Part shown: positions 47,456 to 58,830 of the stretch, piece after piece
How positions within the stretch are numbered: position 1 is the stretch's first letter
Layout: every line of letters starts with the position of its first letter
Assembly: GCA_030248295.1 (NCBI GenBank)
Contig: JASANH010000770.1
Span: 558,001 to 622,000 of the forward strand
Length of the DNA: 64,000 nucleotides
DNA from: Mesodorylaimus sp. YZB2_4
Taxonomy: Eukaryota; Nematoda; Enoplea; Dorylaimida; Dorylaimidae
Direction of reading: 5' to 3'
Translations under genes and position numbers: made by a program
The notes under the pieces: generated by a model
What the model was told of the DNA's origin: nothing
The model's input: the letters and a program-made list of their open reading frames with translations, nothing else
Databases searched by the model: none

Positions 47456-49515
47456 AGTGGTTATTTTATTTTTTTAGATGGTCAGGCCCTATTTTCCTGG
47501 CACCCGCTTTAAAGCTATCATACCAGGGGTTCATACTGTTACCATGGAATCTGTTAGTGATAATTTCTTCAGGACTCTGGCAGATTGATGTCTCCAAAGC
47601 GTGGCCTTCAAATATACAGGGTTCGTTACAGTGGTGATAAATTATCTTTGAGGCTTGTGTTGGCACGGCGCAGTTGGAAAACACAGTGGCACAGGGTAAT
47701 TAAGCGTTAAAAATTAGAAGGAAACTTGGAAAGCCAATATTTGATGTATTTGATTTTACGGTCAAGATAGATAGAAAAGAACCTTTTGAATAATTATTTT
47801 ATAGCTTTTTTAGATGTAGAAAGAAGGATCGAGCGATAGAGTAGAAATATCATAAATCTTCCGTATGTTGTCCATCGATTTAAAGCTGCCAAGTGACTGC
47901 ATTTGAACAAACTTGAGGAGGTCTTTGACTGTTTCAGACTTCAATTTAACAAAAGGCATTATAAAAAACATATTCGCACCTGGAGAAAAAACAAAATACG
48001 ATTTCAAAAAATGTCTGTTAAACAAAAGCTTTTAGAACAGTCAATGCCCCAGTGGCTAGAAATGGCTTGGGGGCTGCCTACTCGGTCGCTGCAACATGAA
48101 ACCACTCGAGCGTGGTCGAGCATAAGCTGTTTTTTCTGTATCCATCAGCAACACGACAGCAAACAAGAAGAGGGTCACATAAACCGTCGCAAAAAAGGCG
48201 CATCCCAAAAGAACTCAAGTGGGTGTTAGATTTTTTCCTTTTAAAGCAAGGGAAAAAAATGTGTCGAAGAACTGCGTGAATGTCAAGCCCTCTGCGTTTT
48301 GTTCGTCATGCGCGCTACTTTGCTTACAACATGCGAGCAGACGCTCAATTCTATAAAAACTTTTTCGGTTGTCAATAACGGTTTTACCAAAAATTTTGCT
48401 TTGTTCATGCTCTGCGAACAACTACTGTGAGCGAATAAGTTTGCAGGGTGAAATTTCGCTGGCGAAATTCATCGCTTATCATTATACATCTGATTGGTTG
48501 GTCTAAATTGCAAGCGGGCGTAATTTGTTCCTGAAAGCAAGATCAGACACAGTAGCGCATAAAAAAGCACTTTAGTTTGGCGGATGAATACTGTACTTTC
48601 TATACAATCGGGGTTATTTATTGCCAGCCAAATTTTTAATGAGGGCATCTCAGACGGGTCTGTGCCAGCACCGCCCGTCCGTTGTTGGACTCGAGAGGTC
48701 AGCGCTTGAAGAAACTCGCTGTCAACACCGCCCGCCGCCCCGAGGGACCTTGCTGACCGCGTCCATCTCTTCTAACCCATTGGCCATTCTTGCCACTTCG
48801 ATCACTAAGGAGACTTCTGATTGGTTGCTATTGCTATTTTTTCGTTTCTCATTTTTTCGCTAGGTCATTTAGTTTTTTTCTCTCCTGAAGTGGGCAACCT
48901 TTCCCTTTACCACGCAGATAAATGTCGTATTTTCCAATGAGGGCCCCTCGGACGACAGGAAACAACCTGCTGAAGTGTGAGAATGCGGTTCTGAAGATGC
49001 ACATGGCTTTGTGGAACTTCTTGGAGCCCTCTCACAATCAGTACGAGCAGTCAGATTAGAGCCCTTGCGAAAGCTTCGGGTATTAGCTAGCATGGAAGCT
49101 TGTGAGGACATGCAAATGTACGAGGCAAATAAAAATATAGATGGCTCAAGACAGATCCCACAAACTGCAATTCCTTTATACTTTGTCCTTAAAATAGTTT
49201 CTAGACCGATGAAATTATCGTTGTGAAGAGTTTTTGGCATCGTGCAAGTGAGTAGGTTTATGTTTTTGCTCAGCAAATATGGAGGCGCCCAGGAAGAATG
49301 GGCCGGCGGGCGGTGTTGACAGCGATTTTTCGTAATTGCTGACTTCGCGAGTCCAACAATGAACGGGCGGTGTTGACGTTGAATCATCTCAGACAAGATC
49401 TGTAAGAAGTGGATGACTTTTTTATTGCGCCGCAGTCATCATATAGCAAATAACATAAAACGATGGAAAACTGCTGCAGAAGAAAATTCCAAGGTTTTGT
49501 ACCTGCCAAAAAAAC
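47456..49515. other. Stretch between receptor G and the ion channel
   Basis: Includes a foldback repeat with arms at 48668-48737 and 49304-49377. A possible small secreted peptide or terminal exon lies on the minus strand (48056-48214), where a hydrophobic run is followed by a short basic sequence, and another open frame at 47810-48025. Neither has a complete gene model. Confidence 0.4.
48668..49377. repeat. Foldback element with arms of about 70 bp
   Basis: The left arm contains CAACACCGCCCGCCG and GTTGTTGGACTCG, and the right arm is the inverted copy with some mismatches. The spacer is about 570 bases. Neither target duplication nor a transposase was found. The frame at 48869-49396 partly reads through the right arm. 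Confidence 0.6.
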
Positions 49516-51507
49516 TTATCCAAGAAAAAATCCCCAGTAATATAAGTTAAACAATGCGAAAGCTGATGGAAAGAGTACCATTGACAGTCCATCTATCTTG
49601 TTTGCTGTCCAATTCGGGCACGCCTGACACAACCAGCCGCATCGGCATCTGAAATAGAAGGTATTTTCAGCTAAATGTTGATTGCAGGGATTTTACTTCA
49701 TGCGAAACCTGAAAGGTTTTCGAGCTGAAAGGATAAGTAGAGCCGATTCATAATCACACTAATTGTATGAGAGGAGAAAGATATATTGTACGTCCACTGA
49801 AAAACCCAGTCCATCGCCCGATAAGGCTTATTTGCTCTAATTAAACACTCAGGTCGGAGTCGCACTTGTACTTAGTACGGGTACCTAGTACTCTGCCCGG
49901 TACGCGCTAGCAATCGGTACTCAGTAAAGCGCCGCAGAATCGCACTGCAGCTTAGAGACCTTGAGTCATACTAAGTCCAAGCCTGGTACGACTGCGTCCT
50001 CAGGCGGTGCTCAGGTGTCCGACTCTCACCAATCCTTTTGCTAGCAGCTGAATGCTTGCTTACTTTATGTAATTTGTTGTTTCATATCGTGTCAGATAGC
50101 CAATAATTGCCAGCTCCAGCAAAGTGGCAAATATAAAACCCATGCAGCATAAAATCCAAACATCGATTGCTTTGACGTCAGAAGTTTTCGGCAAATTGGT
50201 CACGATCGAAGCAAACTGGAAAACAAAACATAATTTCAGGCGGTTTGTATACTTTCTCGCAATTATTATTTTGCACCTGAAATGTTAATGCTAATAAGGA
50301 ATTGACACCAAGCATGGTCCTCGCTGGCATAGCTTTGGCTCCCAGGCAAAATGAGATCCATGAAATCAAGACGACGAGATAGGCTGGGACATAGACTTGC
50401 AATATGTAGAAGCCATAGCGACGTTGAAATGTGAATATGACTGTCAATTCATCGAACCGTCCTGGTGGATATGGCTTAAAAATTTCAAAGTTTTAAGAAG
50501 AAAGATGCTGAAAACTGGATTTTACTAAGAATTCACCTGCACAAATTTCAAGGTGTGGACTTCGTCTAAAGAATAATCAGGCAGTTGAATTTCCTTGTAT
50601 GATACAGGATTGGACTGGACCCAATTCAGGTGTACCTCGTCCGAATTATGGTTAAAGGACTCGTAGGTCAGAATACATCGCTGTTTATCGATTGGCTGTA
50701 AAAGAAGGTTGATCCAGAACAACGAAATCAAGGAAAACAAAACAATTACAAATGTTTTCAAGTCCTTTAAACAAGGTCCAGTAAGTTTGATCCTGTAAAA
50801 TGAAGGCAGCACTTCACAAAATTAGCTGTAAAAGGTTGAAAACAACGGAAACACCCTACCTGTAGTTTATCCAAACAGTTCCGTTGGCGTACTAAAAGGC
50901 AGGAATTGAGTAAAAAAATTATCGATAAAAAAGTAAATGAGCGGTACTTTTGAAATCCAAAGTACCTACTTACAATCATAAGAAAAATATTTTTCTTTGG
51001 TGATTCATGAATAATAGCAGACTTGCTGTTGACAAAACCTGAAAAAGAAGAGGTGTCTCACTTTAATCTACAAATTAGGAATCAATGCTTACAAGTATTT
51101 GGATTCCATATTTGTTTTATAACCGTACCACCATCAACCGACAAGTTCTGTTTGCATGGTCCCATGTGGTCGAATGCTAACGAAGTATCCAACCAGACCT
51201 CGGTCACATAAATGTCCAACTCGAATTCGGAGCGCAACTCGGAAATTTTAGATACTTCCTGCACCCACAGCTCAACAGTCACTTCCACATGACCGCCCTG
51301 TGGTAATTTTGACTTCTGATGAGTACTTAAAAGACGTTGTAAAACTGTCGAGTCATTCGTACAACCGACGAAATTTTTGTCAAAAACATAATTCTGATTT
51401 TTATTGGATTTCTGCTCTGGAAAACCGACGGACTCAGAAATATAGAAAAAGAATAAGGCACAAATGCATACAAGACAGGTAAGAGAGCTTCGAAAAACAC
51501 GGGGCAT
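49516..51507 (-). CDS. Cys-loop ligand-gated ion channel subunit, anion-type (8 exons)
   Basis: Exons: 51507-51093, 51038-50974, 50891-50860, 50792-50750, 50695-50537, 50474-50277, 50215-50064, 49648-49516. Total 1197 nt, 398 codons plus stop, all GT-AG. Signal peptide at the N-terminus. The ligand-binding domain shows VTEVWLD, FVNSKSA and a canonical Cys-loop with 13 residues between the cysteines, split by an intron. M1 follows a [20 protein letters not shown] block. M2 begins [18 protein letters not shown], and the PAR motif marks chloride-permeable channels (GABA, glycine or glutamate type). M3 and M4 are present, but the M3-M4 loop is only about 30 residues and Cys-rich ([10 protein letters not shown]). 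The subunit would form or join a pentameric channel; its ligand cannot be named. Confidence 0.92.
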
Positions 51508-54064
51508 TATGGGCCTTGATGTTGTTCAAAATGTGCAACGCCCATCCTCAAGCGAGTCGATTTCCCGTGTGACCGCTTCGGTTCCGTTCCTTTATCTCAG
51601 GTATCGATTTGCCATGAGACCTTGCATCCTTCGAGGAACATTCATCCAAAGCTGAGCATGTCAGCTTTTCCAATACGTAGCCACAGCGAGCAGCCAAGGC
51701 GACGGTGTTCGATTGTCCAGAATAACGAATGCAGTCCTCATCTTCTATCGCCGCTTTATTATTTACTATTGTGTAAGCATAAATTATCGAAAGTTTTAAT
51801 TGAAAAGTCTTTGTTTGAACTGCGGCTCTTAAAGCTATGAGCATTTTTCTGGATTATATCATCACAAAAAAAGCTTTGCGGCAGTAAGCGATGTCAAAGT
51901 ATGGCGGGTTCTGGCGTAACCAGACACGTGAGGCAAGAGTCAATCAGAGCGGCCATCTTTAGCATTGCCGAAGAGACCTAGCACGCACTGGCAACCAGCG
52001 AAAGGTACAGACATGGCTCCCTTGACTTAGGAGTGTGGTTCCACCATTGTCGCTGGTTTGGACTGAATCGTAATCAGTAACGAATTCGCCAGTCATCAGA
52101 TATTTTTAGAAAAGGGAAACCTCGAGTGCCACTTAGCTGTCGCAGCGTACTAGGAATCAAAAGATGCTGACTCACACTCATTCTCAGATGCTTACTTCTT
52201 ACGTTTTCCCTATTGCCAAACAGGGAAAAGCTGCCCCGAATGTTGAGGTGAAAACAGAAGCGTTCGTCGTTTGCCCTATTCCATTCAGTCAAGCCCTTTA
52301 GGGGGAACAAAATGCGTCGTTCATGTTCATGTTCATGTTTTACCACATCACCAAACGCTTATGCGCACTCGAGGGTGAAGGGACACATTTTACACGAAAT
52401 GATTTACCGGCCCGCGAGTCGAACACTCGCCCGTAACTGCGCACCTGAGACGCAGACGCCTAACCCACCAGGCCACGAGGCCGGTCGTAGGAAGGGTACG
52501 CGCTTCACACAGTAGGGGTGACAGACTGACTGGAAATCTCACTTCCATTATGGCAGTGTGATATCTGGGAATAAGCATGCCTTAGCAGTTCTACTTCGCG
52601 CTTCACGAACCTCTTTAGCCTTTACGTTCCCCTGCTTGGTCTTCCTATACTTTAGACATTGAAAGGAGCCTCGTAATCTGCTACAGCCAGAGAGAGTATG
52701 CATTCTGAAACTGAATCCTTTTGAGTCCTTTGAGGTCCAGAAAACCAGCCGCCATAAGGGTTGTCATTGGGACTGAGCTGGGACCGAGCTTACTAAAAGT
52801 AGAGAGGCAACAGGATTGTAATCAAACACAAGTTATCTCTTACCAGAAAGAAGTGACGCTTGAAATACTGTAGAGTAGCCATTGTGCATGAGTACGCAAC
52901 GCTTAGGCGAAAACACACCACTAAACACCTTTTGTCACCAGAAGGCACCAGGAACAACGAGATTGTATGCTAGCTATGAACAGTACTATGTTCGTCCTTT
53001 GTTTCATTAGGGAAGCCAGGAATAGGCTCCAGGGCAGGGACTTGGTTTGCCTGAATTCGTCTGTGGGTGAGATCTATAAGTGTTTCGACATCGTCGCATT
53101 GCTGAGCTCGTAAAGGATCCCATGATGTTGACTCCTGCCGAATGAATGTATGAATCCATATCTAGAACTTGCCCCAAGACAAGTCTCCTCAAACCAAGTC
53201 CTACTGATGTGGAGTCAACTCCTGTACGCTTCCTGTATCAGAGGGAAACGACGATCGTAAAGGTCGCTTTAATGTGTACAAGTCGAATCCCAGATGCTAA
53301 TTAGCCCAGATGTCTGCAAATGGTTTGTGAGGAATTTCGACTTGGCGCCACCTTGTGTAAGTGTGCAATGTCTTGCGTCTTATGTTTCATGGGTGTAAGG
53401 CGGTCATCGACGTGCATTTGTGTGTGTGCGGACTGTTAGCTGTTTCCTTTTTCGAGCTTTGCTGGCTTAGAGAACAGTCGATTGCGTACGTGATTGTAAG
53501 AATAGAAATTGGTCTACAAGCGTAGTCTCCATTACGGTACAGTACGTGTATAACAAGCGCCCAACTCGAGTCCTCATACTTGGGTTAGTGGAATACCAAG
53601 CCTTTGCCCAATCGTAACGAACTCGTATTTCCCTCACAGCTGGATGAATGAGAAGGGCTTCCCAAGAATGCAGGACAAGTAGCCAGTGCAGTCCATTCAG
53701 CTAAGGGCGCGCTCTTTTATGGGTAATCGCTATATTACTTCCTAACCGAGCCAGTTGCCCTTACCACACCCTCCTAGACTTTCAGGCGCCCCCTGGCGGC
53801 GGCATTTACAGAAGTTTTGCATTTTTCAGAAGCCAGGGGGGGGGGGGGGGTGGGGCGATAAAAAGCGAATCCTTGTCACCGAGACGGTAATGTCACTGGA
53901 GAAATACATGCAGCGGCTACCGTAAACTATTTACTCATATTTCGGTCCGAATATGAACCAAAAATGCAACTTTTATTTTGTTACTTTTTAACTAACCCAA
54001 AAATATTTCCTGCCTACAGTAGATGATTGATGTGCCCTTCATTTTCCACTTGCGGGCCGCTAAA
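51508..54064. other. Intergenic stretch between the channel and the dioxygenase
   Basis: Contains a SINE family 1 copy (52316-52491) and a poly-G run near 53830. No gene supported. Confidence 0.55.
52316..52491 (-). repeat. tRNA-derived SINE, family 1, copy 4
   Basis: Near-identical to copy 3 but inverted: GGCCTCGTGGCCTGGTGGGT, TTAGGCGTCTGCGTCTCAGG, the B-box GTTCGACTC, the same body and a CATGAA tail (plus-strand TTCATGTTCATG at about 52321-52338). Confidence 0.8.
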
Positions 54065-55112
54065 TCACTTCCATTGAATGGAATGGACGACATTCCATTG
54101 AATGGTATCTGTGTTGTTGGTCTTGCTGTGTTGCAGGGGCACAGTAATGGTTGGATCACCAGAATGGCAATAAGGATAGCAAGGGTCTTCTTTGCCCAAA
54201 AATCGGTCTGAAATATATGAGCAAGCGACATTATTTCTGGTGTATTATCTTCATAACCTATTTACCGTGTTGGAAGTACAACTGGGTAGTTATTATATAT
54301 TTGGGTTGACTCAGCGGGGAAATTTTCCAATGGACATGGGCTGGCCTGTAGTGATCGCCGTCCAGGTACCAACCGGGTACCACAGTTTCTACCGTAAAAT
54401 ATCCCTGAGGATCAGTTTGTATCTTTCCTCGGCATGTCTAAAATGGTGAGTTTGAAAAATTTAATCCTCCCAGGTGAGGTCTACGGCTTCATTTTCACAT
54501 GCACTCCCGTTTGCTGAGTGTGTCCTGAAGATTTGGTCGAAGAAACCAGCTACTGTATGTTTCTGGTCAACGGGGTCACGCCAGCCCACTGACCGTCCGC
54601 TCTACATACATGTATCCTGGAAGACATGATTCGTGTCTTACATAGTCGCCAGCTGCCAGGGCATATTCTCCGTAGGGATCAGCTTGCCAAATATCCAACA
54701 AAGCGTGAACACCAGTTCGACAGTCCTCCTTGGTCACACGGCCTTTGATCACTAAATTGGTGCCGTTGGTGTAGCTAGAACAGAATCCACGTGGCATCGA
54801 GATTTGTCAAAATTATGAACTTGATGTCACTTAGTCGTCGAAGTGGCAAAGAACACCTGAATCGCGAGTTGGTGCACCTGCCTTGTAGTATGGTCCTTCG
54901 ATATCAGCCATTGTTACTCGACAGCTCGGATGTTTTGCGAATAAGATGGCTATAATAACAGGGCGCTTTTCTACGTCGTGCTTGCGCCAGAACTGTTCAA
55001 TAGCGTTTCCGCTCAATATTTCAATATGAACAAAGTTTGATCATCTCTTTTGATAACTGTTGGCCAAAAAATACACTAGCAGAATCGAGAATGATGCTCC
55101 AAGTCTTTCCAT
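54065..55112 (-). CDS. Intradiol ring-cleavage dioxygenase (secreted, about 5 exons)
   Basis: A signal-peptide exon starts at 55112 (MERLGASFSILLVYFLANS). A second exon (about 54990-54840) carries CRVTMADIEGPYYKAGAP. Further exons are 54774-54642 (GVHALLDIWQADPYGEY), 54437-54266 (DHYRPAHVHWK) and 54207-54065 (KEDPCYPYC, then stop). The histidine pair of RPAHVH and nearby tyrosines are the non-haem iron ligands of this family, which opens catechol rings. The last three junctions are in frame and GT-AG. The joint from the second to the third exon does not keep frame with any obvious donor, so that part is uncertain or damaged. The signal peptide and gene type recall the extracellular dioxygenases of mites, thought to come from fungi. 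Confidence 0.85.
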
Positions 55113-56678
55113 TGTTCGTCCGTTTTAGAGCCCGAGTTCTCAAGTGGAACTAGTCGCAGTTTGGTTATATAGTTAGAGATAGATGGGCTGAACTATGTAC
55201 ATTGGTGCTTGTGAGCCACCATATCAGAGGATGGGTATACCAAGGGATTATGGGGGGTTTAATCTCGTTGCATCAGATTCATATCTATTATAGGGTTCAG
55301 TGTCTTGCCTAGGCTCGATCGTTAAAGAGAACGAGCAAATAAAACAAAAATATCATGACGAATTACTTAAAGTGCAGTTGGTATCATACTTTCATATTTC
55401 TAAAACTTATAAATTATCTTATCTTTGTTTGTGCAGATGAAAGTTAAAAGTGCAAGTTGCGGCCACGAAAGCAAGGGTAAGTAGATTATACAGTACAGTA
55501 AGTCGATTGAGTTAGCGTAGTGCGATTTGTTATCGCTTTTTGCGTCACTTTCAAAAAGTCGTGCCAACAACTTGCAATTGAGGGCGATAGGAAATAAGAT
55601 AATATTTTATGGTTTAGGGAGGATCAACATACAATGCACCCACTGGCCGTACAAAGGTTAGAGCACGCCGTCCTGGCTTAAATTAGAATTTGTACTCGCC
55701 CTCTGCTCCTATTGGAGAGGCGCAGAGGGTCGCTGCTGTGAGTGCTGGTGCCCGCACAGCTTTGCTCAGAAGGCTTGACTGCTGGCCGGCGAAGGCAGGA
55801 CAGGCTTCGGCATAAAAATATTTTAAAAGCAGTAACATTCTCTTACGACATGCCTGAATCAGAATTTGAGCTTGATGACCGCATTTCTTAACTGTTGTCC
55901 AACAAAAAAACACCTGATGACGTTAAAGACCGCTGCGGGTGTGCATCACCCCAATCACCACCTACGTCAGTCGTCGCCTTCATCATCTGAGATTGAGCAT
56001 GGGAAAGCCAAGCTCGTGACCAGTTTGAAGTATCCGAGTCTTCAGTTTTTGGTCTAGAGTGTGGTCAGGCGCTCGCCTTTCCCAATACCCATGTGCCCTC
56101 TTTGGATTTACGACTATTAAGATGGAGAATTCCAAATAGCGGGCTATTTTATATCGATTGCCGCGTTCTAGTTGATGAATTATGAAGTCAAAACATTATT
56201 ACGTTTCCTGGTGCAAGTATCTTAAATGATATGCAAATATCTTATCCCAATGTCTTGTTTCAAGCAACAGAGTCATGCTTCTGATCAGGCAAATTCGCCT
56301 TTGTTGCAAAGCCAGACTGTGAGATGAGGAAGCTGAGTAAGAATTCTGTGGTCAGTATTGTGATAGGTACAATATGTTTGGCTTGTGGAGAAGGTAGTAT
56401 ACACCTACATACAGTACGTGGTTGCCTTGTCTGGCAGCCAGGTACAGCTTATCATTTGCCTTTGTTTGGCCGCTAGAGACGTCCAACAAGGCGAGACAGA
56501 AAGCCGTATAGTTTTTGTGTCTCGGGTTCTTCAGACTAACGATAAGAGGCCTGCTTGGAAACCATGCGCTCCCTGTAGTCTCTTCTCCAATGCAGGGCTG
56601 TCAACCCTGTTACAGTGGGTCAACAACGCCGTATTCTTTAGAACGCCCATGACTTGCGGGTAGAAAAGAAGCAGTCAG
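55113..56678. other. Intergenic stretch between dioxygenase and the secreted-protein cluster
   Basis: A partial SINE-like family 2 copy lies at about 55685-55795. No gene recognised. Confidence 0.5.
55165..55171 (-). promoter_or_regulatory. Possible TATA box of the dioxygenase
   Basis: TATATAA on the minus strand, about 55 bases before the ATG at 55112. Confidence 0.4.
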
Positions 56679-57348
56679 TCACGGAGGATCTAAAGACTCA
56701 AACTCGTAATAGCCACTGCTTACGATGGCATCACAGAATTCAGTCCTTGTAAGTATTGTCCACTCGTGTTTTCTGTATCCTTGACCTTGACCCGCTTCCA
56801 TCAATCCAGGCAGCAAATAACCATTGTAATAAAACACTTGCCACTTCCCAGGCCTCAATTGGAGTCGCGGTTGCACATACTGGCACGAGTGAAGGGTAGA
56901 ACATAAATTTTGCCATCGAGGAAAATTTTCGTGATCCCAAGAATTGATCATGCAGACATTATGAGTCAAATAGTGGTGGTTAAAGTCGACTGTCCCTATT
57001 TCCCAATAGTCACGCTTTATTCGTCCTCTGTGCTTCCTCCTTGTGTGTTTTCTAGGTGCCAAGCATTGATTCGATATGTGATCCCAGTTTCTGCATTTGC
57101 ATCGTACTGAGCGCATGTAGCAGGTGACTGTGGTCAATGGCTGAATATAATACCATCTTGGAGGATTCCTTACTGGATCGTTCGTTAGATAACTGCAGTT
57201 AATGCCATTTTCTGCAGGAGAGCAATCAGGCGGTCGATCACAGCCTGTGCAAATCAAGTGGGCCAATTCAGGCTCATCTAAATGTCCAGACTTCCCTAGA
57301 TTAAGATCAAATCTGCTCCTGAAATAACTACTCACGTGAAAACTCACC
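56679..57348 (-). CDS. Secreted cysteine-rich protein H (unrecognised family)
   Basis: The main exon 57277-56679 (AG at 57279-57278) opens in phase 1 with nine residues and then CTGCDRPPDC. A phase-1 donor at 57347-57346 (CAAG|GTGAGT) ends the preceding exon, whose start I could not fix; no clean signal-peptide exon was seen. The protein has an N-terminal part with CKCRNW, a basic stretch ending GRIKR before DYW, and a C-terminal part with NVCMIN, QPRLQLRPGK, VFYYNGYLLPGLMEAG and EFC, ending EFESLDPP. About 199 codons in the main exon. Paralogues I, J, K and L share this plan. No function can be assigned. Confidence 0.75.
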
Positions 57349-57854
57349 TTGCCTGAGTGGGTTAGATACTTCTTGCATTGAGTCAAACTCGTAAAACCTG
57401 CAAAACACCATGCTTATGAAACCAACACAAAAAATTGAAGGATAATTACAGAGTCTGACTCTCCCTAGTCTATGCTGGCGGGATTTCAAACAGGCGGGCC
57501 AAACTTGCAGCATATTACTTCCTGTCCAAAAGTACTCATTGATATGGCCAATAATACATTGCAACGTGGAGCTGCTGCTGGTACACGTTACTGATGAATG
57601 ATAAGGGAGGACAAAAGGTGCACAGAAATGAGGAAAAAGATTGTGGGGAAAATTTAGGTTTGTTTCGCGGGACAATGAGAAGGGTTAACGTGTTTAGCGA
57701 CGCGCGCCTGAAATTTTTAAAAGTGCAAGCTGCCAAAAAAACTCTAAATTGGTTTATTGCGCATTTTCAATCAGAGCAAATAAACAAGCATCAAAAGTCA
57801 AAAGGGGGCTTGAGTATGAAGCACGGGCTTATTGTGTGCAATCTTTCGCGTTGT

Positions 57855-57930
57855 AGGCTCCCAGTGGTACAAGCGGCCAGGAAACTTGTCCAGCCATCTT
57901 ATGGTGCTGGTTCAACCCCCGCTCCGGGCT
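57855..57930 (+). repeat. tRNA-like sequence with a B-box
   Basis: AGTGGTACAAGCGGCCAG resembles an A-box region and CTGGTTCAACCCCCG (about 57907-57921) a B-box with its stem. The spacing is irregular and no full cloverleaf forms, so this is a tRNA-derived repeat and not a gene. Confidence 0.4.
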
Positions 57931-58087
57931 AATCATCTTGCAAAACGCACACATCGAATGTTCGAATGTTCATCATTCAGATTTTGTCTTTTTTCTTTTT
58001 TAGACAGAGAAAATTCAAAAGTTACAATCAGCCTGGAGCCGCTGGATTTTTGCCCTCATATGCAAACCACCATAATAATAAACTTAC

Positions 58088-58830
58088 GTATAATCTGGAT
58101 CATTCTCCTTCGTGAGGCCTCTACAAAATTCCCATTTAGACACTTTGGTTAATTCGATTTGTCTAAATTCTGTGGCATCTGAGCCCATCCGCCCGGGATA
58201 CAGATTATTGTTCCAGTAGAACACATACCAATTCCTCTCCAGTCCTTCTTCAATCAGTGCTGGTTGAGGATACGAGCATGCATGTCTGACGTAACATTGT
58301 CTCCTCCATTCGAAATAATGGAAGGAAAAATCATCTTCTTGCAAAACGCACACATCGAATGTTCGATACAGCAGAAAATAATCATCCCGCTTGTTTCTCG
58401 TTGATTTTGCAAAATACGATCGTTTATCACGTTGAAACTCTTTAGCGATGCATATTCCATTGCCCAGTACCCAGTCGTACCAGTTGGAGCATTTGCAAGT
58501 GATTGTATATAATGTACAATTGACAAAGGCTGGTGGGTCGAGGAGAGTCCATCTCGGCTTCTTTTTAAGATCATCCGTTATGGTGCTGCAGGTCGGGATA
58601 CCATAATCGTGACCATCCCTTTTGCGACGTCTGTACTCCACTGGAAGGCAGGCGGGATTGTCGCAGCCAGAACAAAACACTTGCACTTGCAGAGCTTGGG
58701 CTAAAATCACAAAAATGCTCATAGAAACCTTAAAATTAAAAGTGGCAAACTCAATTTGAAATAAATTATTACCTGATGAAATTGCTAGGAACAATGAAAA
58801 AAGACTAAATGGAATCATTTCGGTTTGCAT
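58088..58830 (-). CDS. Secreted cysteine-rich protein I (unrecognised family)
   Basis: Exon 1 58830-58773 encodes a signal peptide (MQTEMIPFSLFSLFLAISS) and ends in phase 1. Exon 2 58700-58088 opens AQALQVQVFCSGCDNPACLP and contains GIPTC, CKCSNW, two basic clusters (RRRKRD and TRNKRDDYF), FDVCVL, the aromatic block YVFYWNNNLYPGRMG and EFCRG. It ends at a GTAAGT donor in DPDYT, so a short further exon is expected; a candidate acceptor lies in the 57.9-58.05 kb region but is not certain. This is the best-preserved member with a complete open main exon. It is probably secreted and may be cleaved at RNKR. Function unknown. Confidence 0.82.
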
